Both the position numbers and the translations under genes were made by a program. Under the pieces are notes generated by a model that saw nothing but the letters and a program-made list of their open reading frames with translations, was not told the DNA's origin and did not search any database. Below are positions 1 to 8,440 of a DNA stretch of 64,000 nucleotides, piece by piece. This DNA comes from Micavibrio_C sp964577255 (GTDB lineage: Bacteria > Pseudomonadota > Alphaproteobacteria > Micavibrionales > Micavibrionaceae): NCBI GenBank assembly GCA_964577255.1, contig CAZNYM010000001.1:1-64000 (forward strand), given 5' to 3'. Numbering within the stretch: position 1 is the first letter of the stretch; each line of letters begins with the position of its first letter.

Positions 1-41
1 TCCTTGCCGTTCAAGACGTTAGCAGACTTGAACGGCAAGGA
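1..41 (-). terminator. 15-bp perfect inverted repeat at window edge, possible terminator
   Basis: Bases 1-15 and 27-41 are perfect reverse complements separated by an 11-nt loop. The hairpin lies 9 nt beyond the 3' end of the minus-strand tRNA-Phe, which is where a terminator would sit. The U-tract that would prove it lies outside the window, so this could also be another kind of repeat. Confidence 0.4.
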
Positions 42-49
42 AAGCAGAA

Positions 50-125
50 TGGCGCCCAAGGGCGGATTTGAACCACCGACACGGCGATTTTCAGTCGCCT
101 GCTCTACCAACTGAGCTACTTGGGC
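50..125 (-). tRNA. tRNA-Phe (anticodon GAA)
   Basis: Read on the minus strand this is a 76-nt cloverleaf starting GCCCAAG and ending CTTGGGC-G-CCA. The CCA is encoded at 52-50. The D-arm (TAGCTCAGTTGGTAGAGCA), the 5-bp anticodon stem GGCGA/TCGCC with loop CTGAAAA (anticodon GAA), and the T-arm GTTCAAATCC are all present. It is transcribed away from the neighbouring pseudouridine synthase gene's terminator and ends just before the inverted repeat at 1-41. Confidence 0.97.
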
Positions 126-190
126 TTGCCGGAAAGGCCCCGTGTTTATAGTCAAATCGGGCCGCCCTGTCCAGCCGCGAGAATGCAGGC

Positions 191-217
191 AAAAAGAAAC
201 CGCCTTGCGGCGGTTTT
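191..217 (-). terminator. Rho-independent terminator in the 126-450 gap
   Basis: An 8-bp stem (197-204 with 209-216, loop TTGC) is flanked by A5 on the left and T4 on the right. On the minus strand it is followed by TTTCTTTTTG, so it fits as the terminator of the minus-strand transcript ending with the pseudouridine synthase gene at 451. The rest of the 325-bp gap (126-450) holds no supported gene. Two plus-strand frames there lack a ribosome binding site or any recognisable protein. The gap must also carry the tRNA-Phe promoter, which I could not pin down. Confidence 0.65.
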
Positions 218-450
218 CTGAGGTTGCAAACCAGTCAAAGGGTCAATGGAAACACCGTTTTCGCTTCCGTAGCGGGCTGGCGGACCGGAACCACATTTTC
301 TTCCGGCCGGCCGGCAAGCACGCTCTCACAGGTTCCTCCAGACAACGCAACCTGCCTGCCCACGGCACTTCAAACGGCAATACAAATCCTACCTTTACAT
401 TCTATCTAAAATTTTATGTAAAAGCAAGCCTTTGGGGTATAATCTTTAAC

Positions 451-1443
451 TTATTGATTCAAAATAGAAATTAGATCTGCTATGTCCGAGGGCAGGTCGG
501 ATTCGAAGGTCAGGGCCTCGGCCGACCGGGGATGGATAAAACGGATCTTGGCGGCGTGCAGGGCCTGGCGGGGAAAAGCCAGCACCCGGACCTGGGCGGC
601 CGGGCTCAGGGCCGATTTTTTGAGCCGGGAGGTCTGTCCCGTGGCGGCCAGGCCATAGAGTGTGTCCCCCAGCAGCGGATGCCCACGATGGGCCATATGC
701 ACCCGGATCTGGTGCGTGCGCCCGGTCTTCAGGCGACAGATGACGAGCGCCGCCGGCCCCAGCGGCTTCTCGAGCGCGTACTGGGTCAAAGCCGGCCGAC
801 CGTCGCGCGTCACCACGGCCATTTTCTGGCGGTGGATGGGATGGCGGCCGATATCGCCTTCAATGGTACCCTGCGGCGGCATGGGCGTGCCCCAAACTAC
901 TGCCTTATAGGAACGGCTGAGGCTGCGGTCGGCGAGCTGCGCGGAGAGCGACTGATGCGCGAAATCGTTCTTGGCCACCATCAGAAGGCCGCTGGTGTTT
1001 TTATCCAGGCGATGAACGATGCCGGGCCGCTTGACCCCGCCAATGCCCGACAGCGAATCGCCGCAATGATGCAAAAGCGCGTTCACTAGCGTGTCGTCGA
1101 CATGCCCCGCGCCCGTGTGCACCACCATGCCCGCCGGTTTGTCAATCACCAGCAGGTCGCTGTCCTCGAACACGATATTGAGGGGAATGTCCTGCGGCCG
1201 CGGCGTGTCGTCGATCGCGGGCGGCACGCGCAGGGACAGTTTCTGTCCCGGCTTCAGAAGAAAGGACGGATCGGGCGTGACCGTGTCGTCGATCTGCAGC
1301 TGCCCCGCCAGGATCAGCGCCTTGATACGCGTACGCGAAAGCGTCGGCTCGGCGTCGGCCAGGAATTTATCGAGCCGCACGCCTTTGGCGTCGGCCGGCA
1401 CCGTAAAGGAAAAATCGCGGACAGGCGGCGGCGCTGCGGTCAT
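451..1443 (-). CDS. rluD: RluA/RluD-family 23S rRNA pseudouridine synthase
   Basis: Converts specific uridines of 23S rRNA (in RluD, the helix 69 positions) to pseudouridine. The protein has 330 residues, the usual RluD size (about 326). An N-terminal S4 RNA-binding domain occupies about residues 22-80. The catalytic domain that follows carries DKPAGMVVH (101-109) and the family signature HRLDKNTSG (144-152), in which Asp147 is the predicted nucleophile. The ATG overlaps the stop of the upstream 458-aa secreted-protein gene by 4 nt, so the two are translationally coupled. The transcript ends at the hairpin at 191-217. RluC or another RluA-family member is possible, because these paralogues are hard to separate by eye. 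Confidence 0.9.
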   Translation of the reverse strand: MTAAPPPVRDFSFTVPADAKGVRLDKFLADAEPTLSRTRIKALILAGQLQIDDTVTPDPSFLLKPGQKLSLRVPPAIDDTPRPQDIPLNIVFEDSDLLVIDKPAGMVVHTGAGHVDDTLVNALLHHCGDSLSGIGGVKRPGIVHRLDKNTSGLLMVAKNDFAHQSLSAQLADRSLSRSYKAVVWGTPMPPQGTIEGDIGRHPIHRQKMAVVTRDGRPALTQYALEKPLGPAALVICRLKTGRTHQIRVHMAHRGHPLLGDTLYGLAATGQTSRLKKSALSPAAQVRVLAFPRQALHAAKIRFIHPRSAEALTFESDLPSDIADLISILNQ

Positions 1444-2816
1444 GGCGCCGCCGGCACAATACAGGGATCGTTATAAACGTCGAGCCCCGGCGCCACGAAG
1501 ATCCAGCCTTGCTGCACCGGCAGCTCCGGCGCTGGCGGCGGCGCCGAGGGTGCGGCCGGCACGGGCGGGCCGAAAGCTTCGCCTTCCTCGCCCGCCGCCG
1601 GGTCGATATGCACAGCGCCAACCGCGGCCATTTCCTTGTTGACCGTCAGGAACACGGCCTGGGCGCGCGAATCCAGGCCTTCGCTGTAAGATTCGTCCTG
1701 GATCATCTGCCCGCGCGAAGACAGCGTGATCAGTTTGACGTGATGACTTTCGGGCGCGTCTTCGAGCGCGGTCGCGTTGGCGACGAAAGCGATGCGCCCG
1801 TCGGGATAGGCGTACAGACCCTGCCCCTCGAAACTGTAATCGTCGCGGCGGAAATAACGCTGCCATTGCGGCTCGCCCACCGGGCTGATCTCCATCACCC
1901 AGGCGGCCGCCGGTTTCTTGTCGGCGGGAATGGCCTGGCCGGTCACCACGTAGTACGGGATGCCGTCGGCCGAGCGCCGCGCCGACGGCGCCGCCGCATT
2001 CAGCACCGAAGACAGGCCGCGCGGATAGATGCGCTGCCACAGGATGGTGCCGTCATAAGCCAGTTCGAGGATCCAGCCCGCCATGCGCCCGTCGTCAACG
2101 CGGATGCGGCCCGTGGCGATATAGCCGTCGTCGCCCGACGGGCTCACGCCCGTCAGCATGTTGGGAATGCCGGGGCGGTAGGCGCGCCGCCATACCAGCT
2201 TGCCTTCGGCGTTGTAGCGCATCAGCACCCCATGCTCGTCGGTCACGTCCTTGCGGCCGATGGCGTGCAGCGTCACCACGAAGCCGCTGCCTTCGACCGC
2301 GGGGGCGAGACTGAGCGCTTCGTAATCGTAAGCGGGATCGCTGATGGTCATGTCGCGCTTGTAAAGCCCGTTATTGTCGTACCACGACACACGCACGTGC
2401 TTTTGCTCGCGGTTGCGGCCGGCCTGGATATTGGACACCGTCAGGAAGCGGTCCTTCATCCGGATCATGGCAACCGGCACCTCGCCTTCCTTCGCCGGGG
2501 TCGCGTTTTCCTTCATGGCCCGGCCGCGGCGGTTGATTTCGGCGACCACGATCTCAAGCGGCCTGTAATCCTTCTTGGCCAGGCGGCGGCCATAGGTCAT
2601 GACCGTGCCCGCGTTCAGGCCCACGCCGGCCGCCAGCTGGGTCATGACCTCCTTGCCGCCGTAGGTGGCGTCCCACACGGTGGGAAAGGTGAACGAAGGC
2701 GGGCGCAGCGTGACGATCACCTCGAAGGGCGTGTCGCATTGCGGCTGGGCCACCGCCGCGGGCGCCGCCGGCAGGGCCAGAACGAGGAACGAACTGATAA
2801 GGAATAGGCGTTTCAT
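1440..2816 (-). CDS. Secreted protein of unknown function, probable beta-propeller
   Basis: A 458-residue protein with a clear signal peptide (about residues 1-23, ending AVAQ), so it is periplasmic or exported. From about residue 125 to 400 it has irregular repeats of the type GYIATGRIRVDDG ... GTILWQRIYP, WRRAYRPG and PQWQRYFRRD. These resemble blades of PQQ-like or delta-60-type beta-propellers. A Pro/Ala-rich linker near 420-440 precedes the end, which contains one Cys (CIVPAAP). I do not recognise the family. It is coupled to the pseudouridine synthase through a 4-nt overlap, but no functional link is evident. It is divergent from the glycosyltransferase at 2903, so the 86-bp gap should hold both promoters. 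Confidence 0.75.
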   Translation of the reverse strand: MKRLFLISSFLVLALPAAPAAVAQPQCDTPFEVIVTLRPPSFTFPTVWDATYGGKEVMTQLAAGVGLNAGTVMTYGRRLAKKDYRPLEIVVAEINRRGRAMKENATPAKEGEVPVAMIRMKDRFLTVSNIQAGRNREQKHVRVSWYDNNGLYKRDMTISDPAYDYEALSLAPAVEGSGFVVTLHAIGRKDVTDEHGVLMRYNAEGKLVWRRAYRPGIPNMLTGVSPSGDDGYIATGRIRVDDGRMAGWILELAYDGTILWQRIYPRGLSSVLNAAAPSARRSADGIPYYVVTGQAIPADKKPAAAWVMEISPVGEPQWQRYFRRDDYSFEGQGLYAYPDGRIAFVANATALEDAPESHHVKLITLSSRGQMIQDESYSEGLDSRAQAVFLTVNKEMAAVGAVHIDPAAGEEGEAFGPPVPAAPSAPPPAPELPVQQGWIFVAPGLDVYNDPCIVPAAP

Positions 2817-2902
2817 CTGTTCTCCGACTCTAAGACCGCGCTTTGCCCGTGTCTATTGCCAGATTGACGGATGGGGGCACAGAAGTGATAGAACAGGGCA
2901 TT

Positions 2903-3955
2903 ATGAGACTGGCGATTGTCACAGATGCCTGGAAACCCCAGGTCAACGGCGTGGTCCGGACCTACGAGCACCTGATCGAGGCGCTCAGGGGCCGGGGGCA
3001 CGATGTGCGCGTGGTAGGGCCGCACGACGTGCCGGCGCGCCTGCCGATGCCGGGCTACCGCGAGATCGAGCTCGCGCTCTTTCCCTACGCTCCGCTCGCC
3101 GCCATCCTCGGCGATTTCCGGCCCGAAGCGCTCCATATCGGCACCGAGGGGCCGCTTGGCTGGGCGGCGCGGCGTTGGTGTCTGCGCTATGATTTTCCCT
3201 ATACGACCGCTTTTCACACCCTGTTCCCCGATTACATGGCGGCCCGCGCCGCCCGACTGCATCCCGGCTTGCACGATCCCGTGCGCGCCATGGGCATCAA
3301 CTATCTGCGTTCCTTCCACGGCCCGGCGGCAGGGGTTCTGTTCACCACCCCCTCGATTCGGCGGATGCTGGCGGACTGGCGCTTTGCCATGCCGCTGCAC
3401 GATCTGCCGCGCGGGGTACCTCAAGGCGTATTTACCCCCGAAGGGCCCCGGGCGCTCGACCACCTGCCCCGGCCTCTGGCGCTTTACGCCGGACGGGTGG
3501 CGGTGGAAAAAAACCTCGAGGATTTCCTGGCCATGCCCTGGGGGGGATCGAAGGCCGTGGTGGGCGACGGCCCCAGCCTCGCGGGCCTGAAGGCCCGCTA
3601 CCCAGCCTGCCACTTTACGGGAAAGAAAACGGGTGCCGATCTCGCCGCCCACATCCGCAGCGCCGATGTTTTCGTTTTTCCATCACGAACCGATACGTTT
3701 GGTATTGTTATTATAGAGGCTCTGGCCTGCGGTATACCGGTCGCCGCCTACCCTGTCCAGGGGCCGCTTGATATTATTACAGATCAAAGACTTGGCGTTC
3801 TCGATCCCGATCTGGCCAGCGCCGCGCGCCGGGCCCTGACCGCCCCGGGCACGCCGCAGGAGCGTCACGACCATGTGATGAAGACCTATAGCTGGGCAAG
3901 CATCGCGGATATGTTTATGGCAAAAATTTTGCCTCATAAAATTACAAAAAACTAG
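2903..3955 (+). CDS. GT4-family glycosyltransferase
   Basis: A 350-aa retaining glycosyltransferase with the GT-B fold, resembling the GDP-mannose-dependent alpha-mannosyltransferase and SqdX-like group that acts on glycolipids. The N-terminus MRLAIVTDAWKPQVNGVV is the typical first strand and acceptor loop. The C-terminal donor domain has FPSRTDTFGIVIIEALACG, which includes the E-x7-E type motif. The frame is open from 2843, but homology starts only at the ATG at 2903, so I place the start there; the ribosome binding site is weak. It is monocistronic. The last bases are AT-rich, unlike the gene body. Confidence 0.85.
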   Translation: MRLAIVTDAWKPQVNGVVRTYEHLIEALRGRGHDVRVVGPHDVPARLPMPGYREIELALFPYAPLAAILGDFRPEALHIGTEGPLGWAARRWCLRYDFPYTTAFHTLFPDYMAARAARLHPGLHDPVRAMGINYLRSFHGPAAGVLFTTPSIRRMLADWRFAMPLHDLPRGVPQGVFTPEGPRALDHLPRPLALYAGRVAVEKNLEDFLAMPWGGSKAVVGDGPSLAGLKARYPACHFTGKKTGADLAAHIRSADVFVFPSRTDTFGIVIIEALACGIPVAAYPVQGPLDIITDQRLGVLDPDLASAARRALTAPGTPQERHDHVMKTYSWASIADMFMAKILPHKITKN

Positions 3956-4014
3956 ATTCGATACGGATCGATACTATTAAAAAACCTCGCCGCCACTTCA
4001 TGTGAAGGATGATC

Positions 4015-5292
4015 TTACTGCCCGATCGCGCTCTGGAACCGGTCGATCAAAGCGGGGGTGCGGCGGTTGCGGGTCACCTCGAGCAGCCCGAGCGCCGTGA
4101 AACCGTGAATCTGGACCGTGCAGGGGTCTTCGTTGAAGGCATCCTCGAGCGCGCGCAGAAGCTTCTCCCGCTCCTCGGCGCCCTTCATTTTCAGAAAATC
4201 GACCACCAGGATTCCGCCCATGTTGCGCAGACGGATCTGGCGGGCGATCTCCCGCCCGGCGTCGATATTGATGGCCAGCCGGCCGCGCTTGTCGGCCCCG
4301 CTGTTGACGTCGATGGCCGTGAGCGCCGCCGCCTCCTGGATGATCAGGTTCGCCCCCGAGGGCAGGATGGCGTAAGGCTGGAACAGATCCTCGATCGCGC
4401 CGATCAAATCGTGATGCTCAAAGAGCCCCAGCGCCACGGTTGCGTTTTTGATCTCGACCGGCTTGATCTTGGTCACCAGGTCGGGGGCATAGACTTCGCA
4501 CCATTCCTCGACGCTCTGGAAATGCTCCATGGTGGTCAGCTCGATCACGCTGACCTGGCTGGCGGCGAAATCGGCCAGCACGCGCTGAGTCGCATCCGGC
4601 CCCATCATGATGAGCGAAGGCTCGTCGCCCTCGAAGAATTTCGAAAGCTGCGCCCAGGTCTCGGCCAGGATCTTCGACTCGCGCACCAGGATATCCGTCT
4701 GGGTGTTGGCCGCGGCTGCGCGCAGGATGCAGCCGCGCACCGTCGCCGCTTTGGCTTTTCCCTTCTTGTCGGCGGGCACGTGGCCCTGCATGCCGTCCAG
4801 CATGGTCATCAGTTGCTTGCGCAGCTTCTTGTCGCGGATGCGCTGTGAAACCTGGTTGTCGTTTTCCATCGGCGCATACAGCGTGTAACGGCCGTTCAGG
4901 ACGATATTCATGCTGACGCGCGGATTCTTGTTCTCGGGCGGGGGTGGCTCGCCTTCTTCGGAAGCCGACGGCAGGTAACCGGCCTTGGCCTGCACCGCGA
5001 TCATCTCGCCGGGCTGGATCAGCTTGCCGATGGCGACGTCGCCGCCCTTTTTCCAGCTGCCGTCCTTGCCGCGGACGCGCACATCGGCGTTGTGCAGGAG
5101 ACCGATATTGTCGCCGTCGAGATTGACATAGGCCGCATCGAGCGCCGCGTCGATGCGCGCCACCTTGGCCCAGTAGATCGAGCCCCAGCGCACTTCCTCG
5201 TTGGCGGGATCGACCTCAAGCCCCTCGAGCTGGCCGTTCTCCGTGGCCGCGACCCACAGGCTTCCATCCATTTCCTCGACGAGTACTTCCAA
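4015..5292 (-). CDS. rng: Ribonuclease E/G family endoribonuclease (short RNase G type)
   Basis: Single-strand-specific endoribonuclease for rRNA and mRNA processing. It has 425 residues, against about 489 for E. coli RNase G. The S1-like segment is near the N-terminus (GSIYWAKVARIDAALDAAYV...GLLH). The DNase I-like catalytic part carries TAIDVNSG and GGILVVDFLKMK, whose Asp residues bind Mg2+ in the family. It ends at LLEVTRNRRTPALIDRF, so the CPxC Zn-link of RNase E/G that normally follows is missing. The start is TTG at 5292: AGGAG lies 9 nt upstream and 3 nt separate it from the maf stop. Short versions next to maf and infA are known in alphaproteobacteria. Confidence 0.9.
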   Translation of the reverse strand: MEVLVEEMDGSLWVAATENGQLEGLEVDPANEEVRWGSIYWAKVARIDAALDAAYVNLDGDNIGLLHNADVRVRGKDGSWKKGGDVAIGKLIQPGEMIAVQAKAGYLPSASEEGEPPPPENKNPRVSMNIVLNGRYTLYAPMENDNQVSQRIRDKKLRKQLMTMLDGMQGHVPADKKGKAKAATVRGCILRAAAANTQTDILVRESKILAETWAQLSKFFEGDEPSLIMMGPDATQRVLADFAASQVSVIELTTMEHFQSVEEWCEVYAPDLVTKIKPVEIKNATVALGLFEHHDLIGAIEDLFQPYAILPSGANLIIQEAAALTAIDVNSGADKRGRLAINIDAGREIARQIRLRNMGGILVVDFLKMKGAEEREKLLRALEDAFNEDPCTVQIHGFTALGLLEVTRNRRTPALIDRFQSAIGQ

Positions 5293-5295
5293 GGC

Positions 5296-5901
5296 TTAAC
5301 GCTCCTGCCCTTTGAATCCGGCACCGTGCAGCATCTGCATGGTATCATAAAGCGAAAGCCCGACCACGGTGGAATGCGATCCGCCCATGAATTTGACGAA
5401 AGCGGCGGCCCGGCCTTGAATACCGTAGCCGCCGGCCTTGCCGAGTCCTTCATCCGTATGCGCGTAAGCCTCGATTTCGGCGGGCGACAGGCGGCGGAAC
5501 TGCACTACGGTCTGTGTCTTACGGGAATGAAGTGTGCCCGCAGGCGTGATCAGCGCGATGCCGTTCAGCACCCGGTGACGCCGTCCGGAAAGGAGCGTCA
5601 GGCACGCGCGCACATCTTCGGCCGCCTCCGCCTTGGGGAGGATGCGCCGTCCGCACGCCACCACCGTGTCGGCGGCGAGAATAAAAACGCCCCGGTGCCG
5701 GTCGGCGACCGCGCGGGCCTTGGCGCAGGCAAGCCGGTGCGCATAGGCGGACGGCATCTCGCCCGGCAGCGGCGTTTCGTCGAGATCGGCGGGGCAGACC
5801 TCGTCGGGAACGATGCCCACCTGCGCCAGAAGCGCAAGGCGCCGCGGCGAAGCCGAAGCCAGGATCAATTTTTGCGGGGAGGAAAGCGCGCGGCCGGTCA
5901 T
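5296..5901 (-). CDS. maf: Maf-like nucleoside triphosphate pyrophosphatase
   Basis: Hydrolyses non-canonical or modified nucleoside triphosphates (dTTP/UTP or m7GTP, depending on subfamily) to monophosphates, as housecleaning. The 201-aa protein has the N-terminal phosphate-binding motif LILASASPRRLALL, the central ILAADTVVACGRRILPK with the catalytic Asp and Lys, and the later LLSGRRHRVLNGIALI. Its ATG lies 10 nt after the infA stop, and rng starts 3 nt after its own stop, so infA-maf-rng form one minus-strand operon. Substrate specificity cannot be read from the sequence. Confidence 0.95.
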   Translation of the reverse strand: MTGRALSSPQKLILASASPRRLALLAQVGIVPDEVCPADLDETPLPGEMPSAYAHRLACAKARAVADRHRGVFILAADTVVACGRRILPKAEAAEDVRACLTLLSGRRHRVLNGIALITPAGTLHSRKTQTVVQFRRLSPAEIEAYAHTDEGLGKAGGYGIQGRAAAFVKFMGGSHSTVVGLSLYDTMQMLHGAGFKGQER

Positions 5902-5911
5902 GACGCCCGGC

Positions 5912-6130
5912 TTATTTTTCGCGGAAGATGATGCGGCCCTTGCTGAGATCGTAGGGAGTCATCTCAACCACCACCGTGTCGCCCGCCAGCACGCGGATGC
6001 GGTTCTTGCGCATCTTGCCTGCCGTGTGGGCCAGGATTTCGTGGTCGTTCTCCAGCTTCACGCGGAACATGGCGTTCGGCAGGATTTCCGTGACTATACC
6101 CTTGAATTCGATCAGATCTTCTTTGGCCAT
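5912..6130 (-). CDS. infA: Translation initiation factor IF-1
   Basis: A 72-residue single OB-fold protein that binds the A-site region of the 30S subunit during initiation. The sequence MAKEDLIEFKGIVTEILPN and the end GRIIFREK match the strongly conserved IF-1 pattern at full length. The frame is open 12 codons further upstream, but the conserved N-terminus fixes the ATG at 6130, preceded by GGAAAAG. It is the first gene of the infA-maf-rng operon. Confidence 0.98.
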   Translation of the reverse strand: MAKEDLIEFKGIVTEILPNAMFRVKLENDHEILAHTAGKMRKNRIRVLAGDTVVVEMTPYDLSKGRIIFREK

Positions 6131-6349
6131 TCTTTTCCGGTCATTGGCATCGATTTTTGCAGCCAAGGCAAGCTATTACAGGAAATCCCCCGGAAAAGCA
6201 AAGGGGGAGTAGTGCTTTGTTTTTCCGTATTCATGACAGTGTTTTTCTCAGGATACCTGTCCTTTAGGAGGGGGTATGCCCTCGGAGCCCTCCGCCCCCT
6301 CTCCTATAATGGACCGACTCAACCGATTCTCTGATTGCGGGTGTGCCCG

Positions 6350-8440
6350 ATGCTGTTCCGGCGTGCCGGATTGTGTGTGCTTGTCGCGCTGCTGGTGCTG
6401 GCTCCCCGGCACGCGCGGTCAGAAGGCCTGAACGTGTTCGGCGCGCCGGGCCTGCTTACCCTGCCGAGCGCGCGCATGCTCGAACCGGGGACGATCGTCT
6501 TCTCCGCCGCCACGACCGATCCCTACCTGCATGGCACGTTCGGAATCCAGCTGGCGGAACCGTTATACATCGGTGTGCGCCAGAGCGGGCAGATATCGAG
6601 CCTGCGCAGCAAAGCGGACAAGCTGGCGCCCGGCATAGACGCGCGGCTGCGCCTGTTTCCCGAAACCGCTTACACGCCCGAAGTCAGCCTGGGCGGCGTC
6701 AGCCTGTTGGGCCACAAGCGCCTGGCGGGCGAATATCTGGCGTTCAGCAAACGCTACGAACGCCTGGCGGTCACCGCCGGGCTGGGCTGGGGGCGGTTCG
6801 GCAGCCGGGGCAACATCCCTAACCCGCTCGGATTCCTGAGCGATCATTTCGACGGCGAACGCAACGACGACGATCCCGAGGAAGGCAACGGCGCCGACGA
6901 CTGGTTTACGGGCGAAGAGATCGGCCTGTTCGGCGGCGTCGAATACGAACTGCCGTTCGCGCCGCAACTGCACGTGCTGACGGAATGGGGCGCGGACGGC
7001 TACGACGCCGAGCGCACCGCCTTCGATTTCGACCGCCCCGCACCGTGGGCGGCGGGACTGCGCTACGAGCCGTTCGATTTTCTGTCGCTGACGGGCGGGA
7101 TCGTCGGCGGCGACAAGGTGCTTCTGACCTTAAGCATCCGCGCGCCTGTGAAAAAGTGGCCGGGGCGTCCGGCGCCGCGCGAAGAATCCCTGATCCCCAT
7201 GCGCCCTTACCGCACCGGCCTGGTCGTGCCCGCGCGCATGATCCTCAACGCCGAGAATGACGGCATTGCCCTGCGCAGCATCGAGGCCGGACCGCGCAGC
7301 GCTGAAGCGGCGATGGATATCGACGGCGTGCACACCCTGCCCTGGCATCTGCGCCTGGCGGTCAAGAATGTCGCCAATCACAGCGGCGAAGCGGTCGAGG
7401 CCATCGACATCCGCCCGCATCATCTCGGGCTGAAGGGCCCGCTCGTGCGACTCAACCGCCGCGACATGGAGCAGACCCTGGCGCGTGGCCGCGGCAGCCC
7501 GCAGGAAATCTGGCGCAATGTCGCCTTTAACCCCGAGCCGCCCGAAGAGGAACGGTTGAACCGCGCCGCGCAGAGCGCCGAACGCGGCTGGCTGCCGCGC
7601 CTGACGCTGGCGCTGCACAGCGCCATCGGCGAGGAGGATCAAAGCCATTACGACCGTCTGTCGCTGATCGCCGACATCCAGAATCCACTGGCGGGCGGCT
7701 TCATGCACGGCATCGGCCTGCGCCTCAACCTGTTCGACAACCTGGAGAAGCTGCGCTATTACCGCACCGTGCCGCTGCTGCCGGTCCGAAGTGATATCGA
7801 CGCCTTCGTGCAGAACCGCCTGACGGTCGACCGCGCCTATCTCGGCTGGCTCGGCACGCCGCGCGACGATCTTCATGTCGGGCTCGCGGCCGGGTATCTC
7901 GAGGAAATGTACGCAGGCGCGGGTGGATCGGTGCTTTACCGCCCCTTCGACAGTCCCTGGGCCTTCGGCGCGGAAGCGTGGTTCGCGCTCAAGCGCGATC
8001 CGCTGACGCTCGCAGCGCTGGGCCTGAAGGATGATCATCTGCTGAGCGGCCATCTGCGCGCGCTTTACGAATTTCCCCGCGCCGACATGACGCTCGAAGC
8101 CCGGCTGGGACGTTATCTGAAGGAGGATGTCGGCCTGACCCTGTCCCTGACGCGCCGCTTCCGGGACGGGCTGCAAGTGCAGGGATTCGTCACGGCGACC
8201 AACGATCCCGACCCCGATCTGTTCGGCAACGATGAGCGTGTGGCGGCGGGCCTGAGCTTGAGCCTGCCGCTTGGCAACGTCACGGCCGCCGTGCCGCCGG
8301 GAAGCCGCGTGACGGCGACCTTCGCCCCCGTAGCCCGCGACGCCGGGCAGTTCATCGACAATCCGATTGATCTTTACGCCCTGAGCGAACCGCTCTCGCT
8401 TAGACACATGACGCAGTACTGGAACGAGATCAGCGAGTGA
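6350..8440 (+). CDS. YjbH-family outer-membrane protein
   Basis: A 696-aa exported protein with a signal peptide (about residues 1-24, ending RHARS). Its mature start, GLNVFGAPGLLTLPSARML, is typical of the YjbH family (formerly DUF940). YjbH in E. coli belongs to the exopolysaccharide operon yjbEFGH and is predicted to be an outer-membrane beta-barrel. The body alternates aromatic and charged beta-strand-like segments, for example WAAGLRYEPFDFLSLTGGIVGG. In-frame TTG (6335) and GTG (6341) lie just upstream; I prefer the ATG at 6350, which starts the signal peptide. A TATAAT at 6305-6310 could be a -10 box, without a good -35. No yjbEFG partners are adjacent. Its stop abuts the stop of the convergent dehydrogenase with no gap. 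Confidence 0.85.
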   Translation: MLFRRAGLCVLVALLVLAPRHARSEGLNVFGAPGLLTLPSARMLEPGTIVFSAATTDPYLHGTFGIQLAEPLYIGVRQSGQISSLRSKADKLAPGIDARLRLFPETAYTPEVSLGGVSLLGHKRLAGEYLAFSKRYERLAVTAGLGWGRFGSRGNIPNPLGFLSDHFDGERNDDDPEEGNGADDWFTGEEIGLFGGVEYELPFAPQLHVLTEWGADGYDAERTAFDFDRPAPWAAGLRYEPFDFLSLTGGIVGGDKVLLTLSIRAPVKKWPGRPAPREESLIPMRPYRTGLVVPARMILNAENDGIALRSIEAGPRSAEAAMDIDGVHTLPWHLRLAVKNVANHSGEAVEAIDIRPHHLGLKGPLVRLNRRDMEQTLARGRGSPQEIWRNVAFNPEPPEEERLNRAAQSAERGWLPRLTLALHSAIGEEDQSHYDRLSLIADIQNPLAGGFMHGIGLRLNLFDNLEKLRYYRTVPLLPVRSDIDAFVQNRLTVDRAYLGWLGTPRDDLHVGLAAGYLEEMYAGAGGSVLYRPFDSPWAFGAEAWFALKRDPLTLAALGLKDDHLLSGHLRALYEFPRADMTLEARLGRYLKEDVGLTLSLTRRFRDGLQVQGFVTATNDPDPDLFGNDERVAAGLSLSLPLGNVTAAVPPGSRVTATFAPVARDAGQFIDNPIDLYALSEPLSLRHMTQYWNEISE

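Noticed and set aside
142..474. A 110-codon plus-strand frame in the gap next to tRNA-Phe
   Set aside because: It crosses the terminator hairpin at 191-217 and the end of the pseudouridine synthase gene, has no ribosome binding site and resembles no protein.
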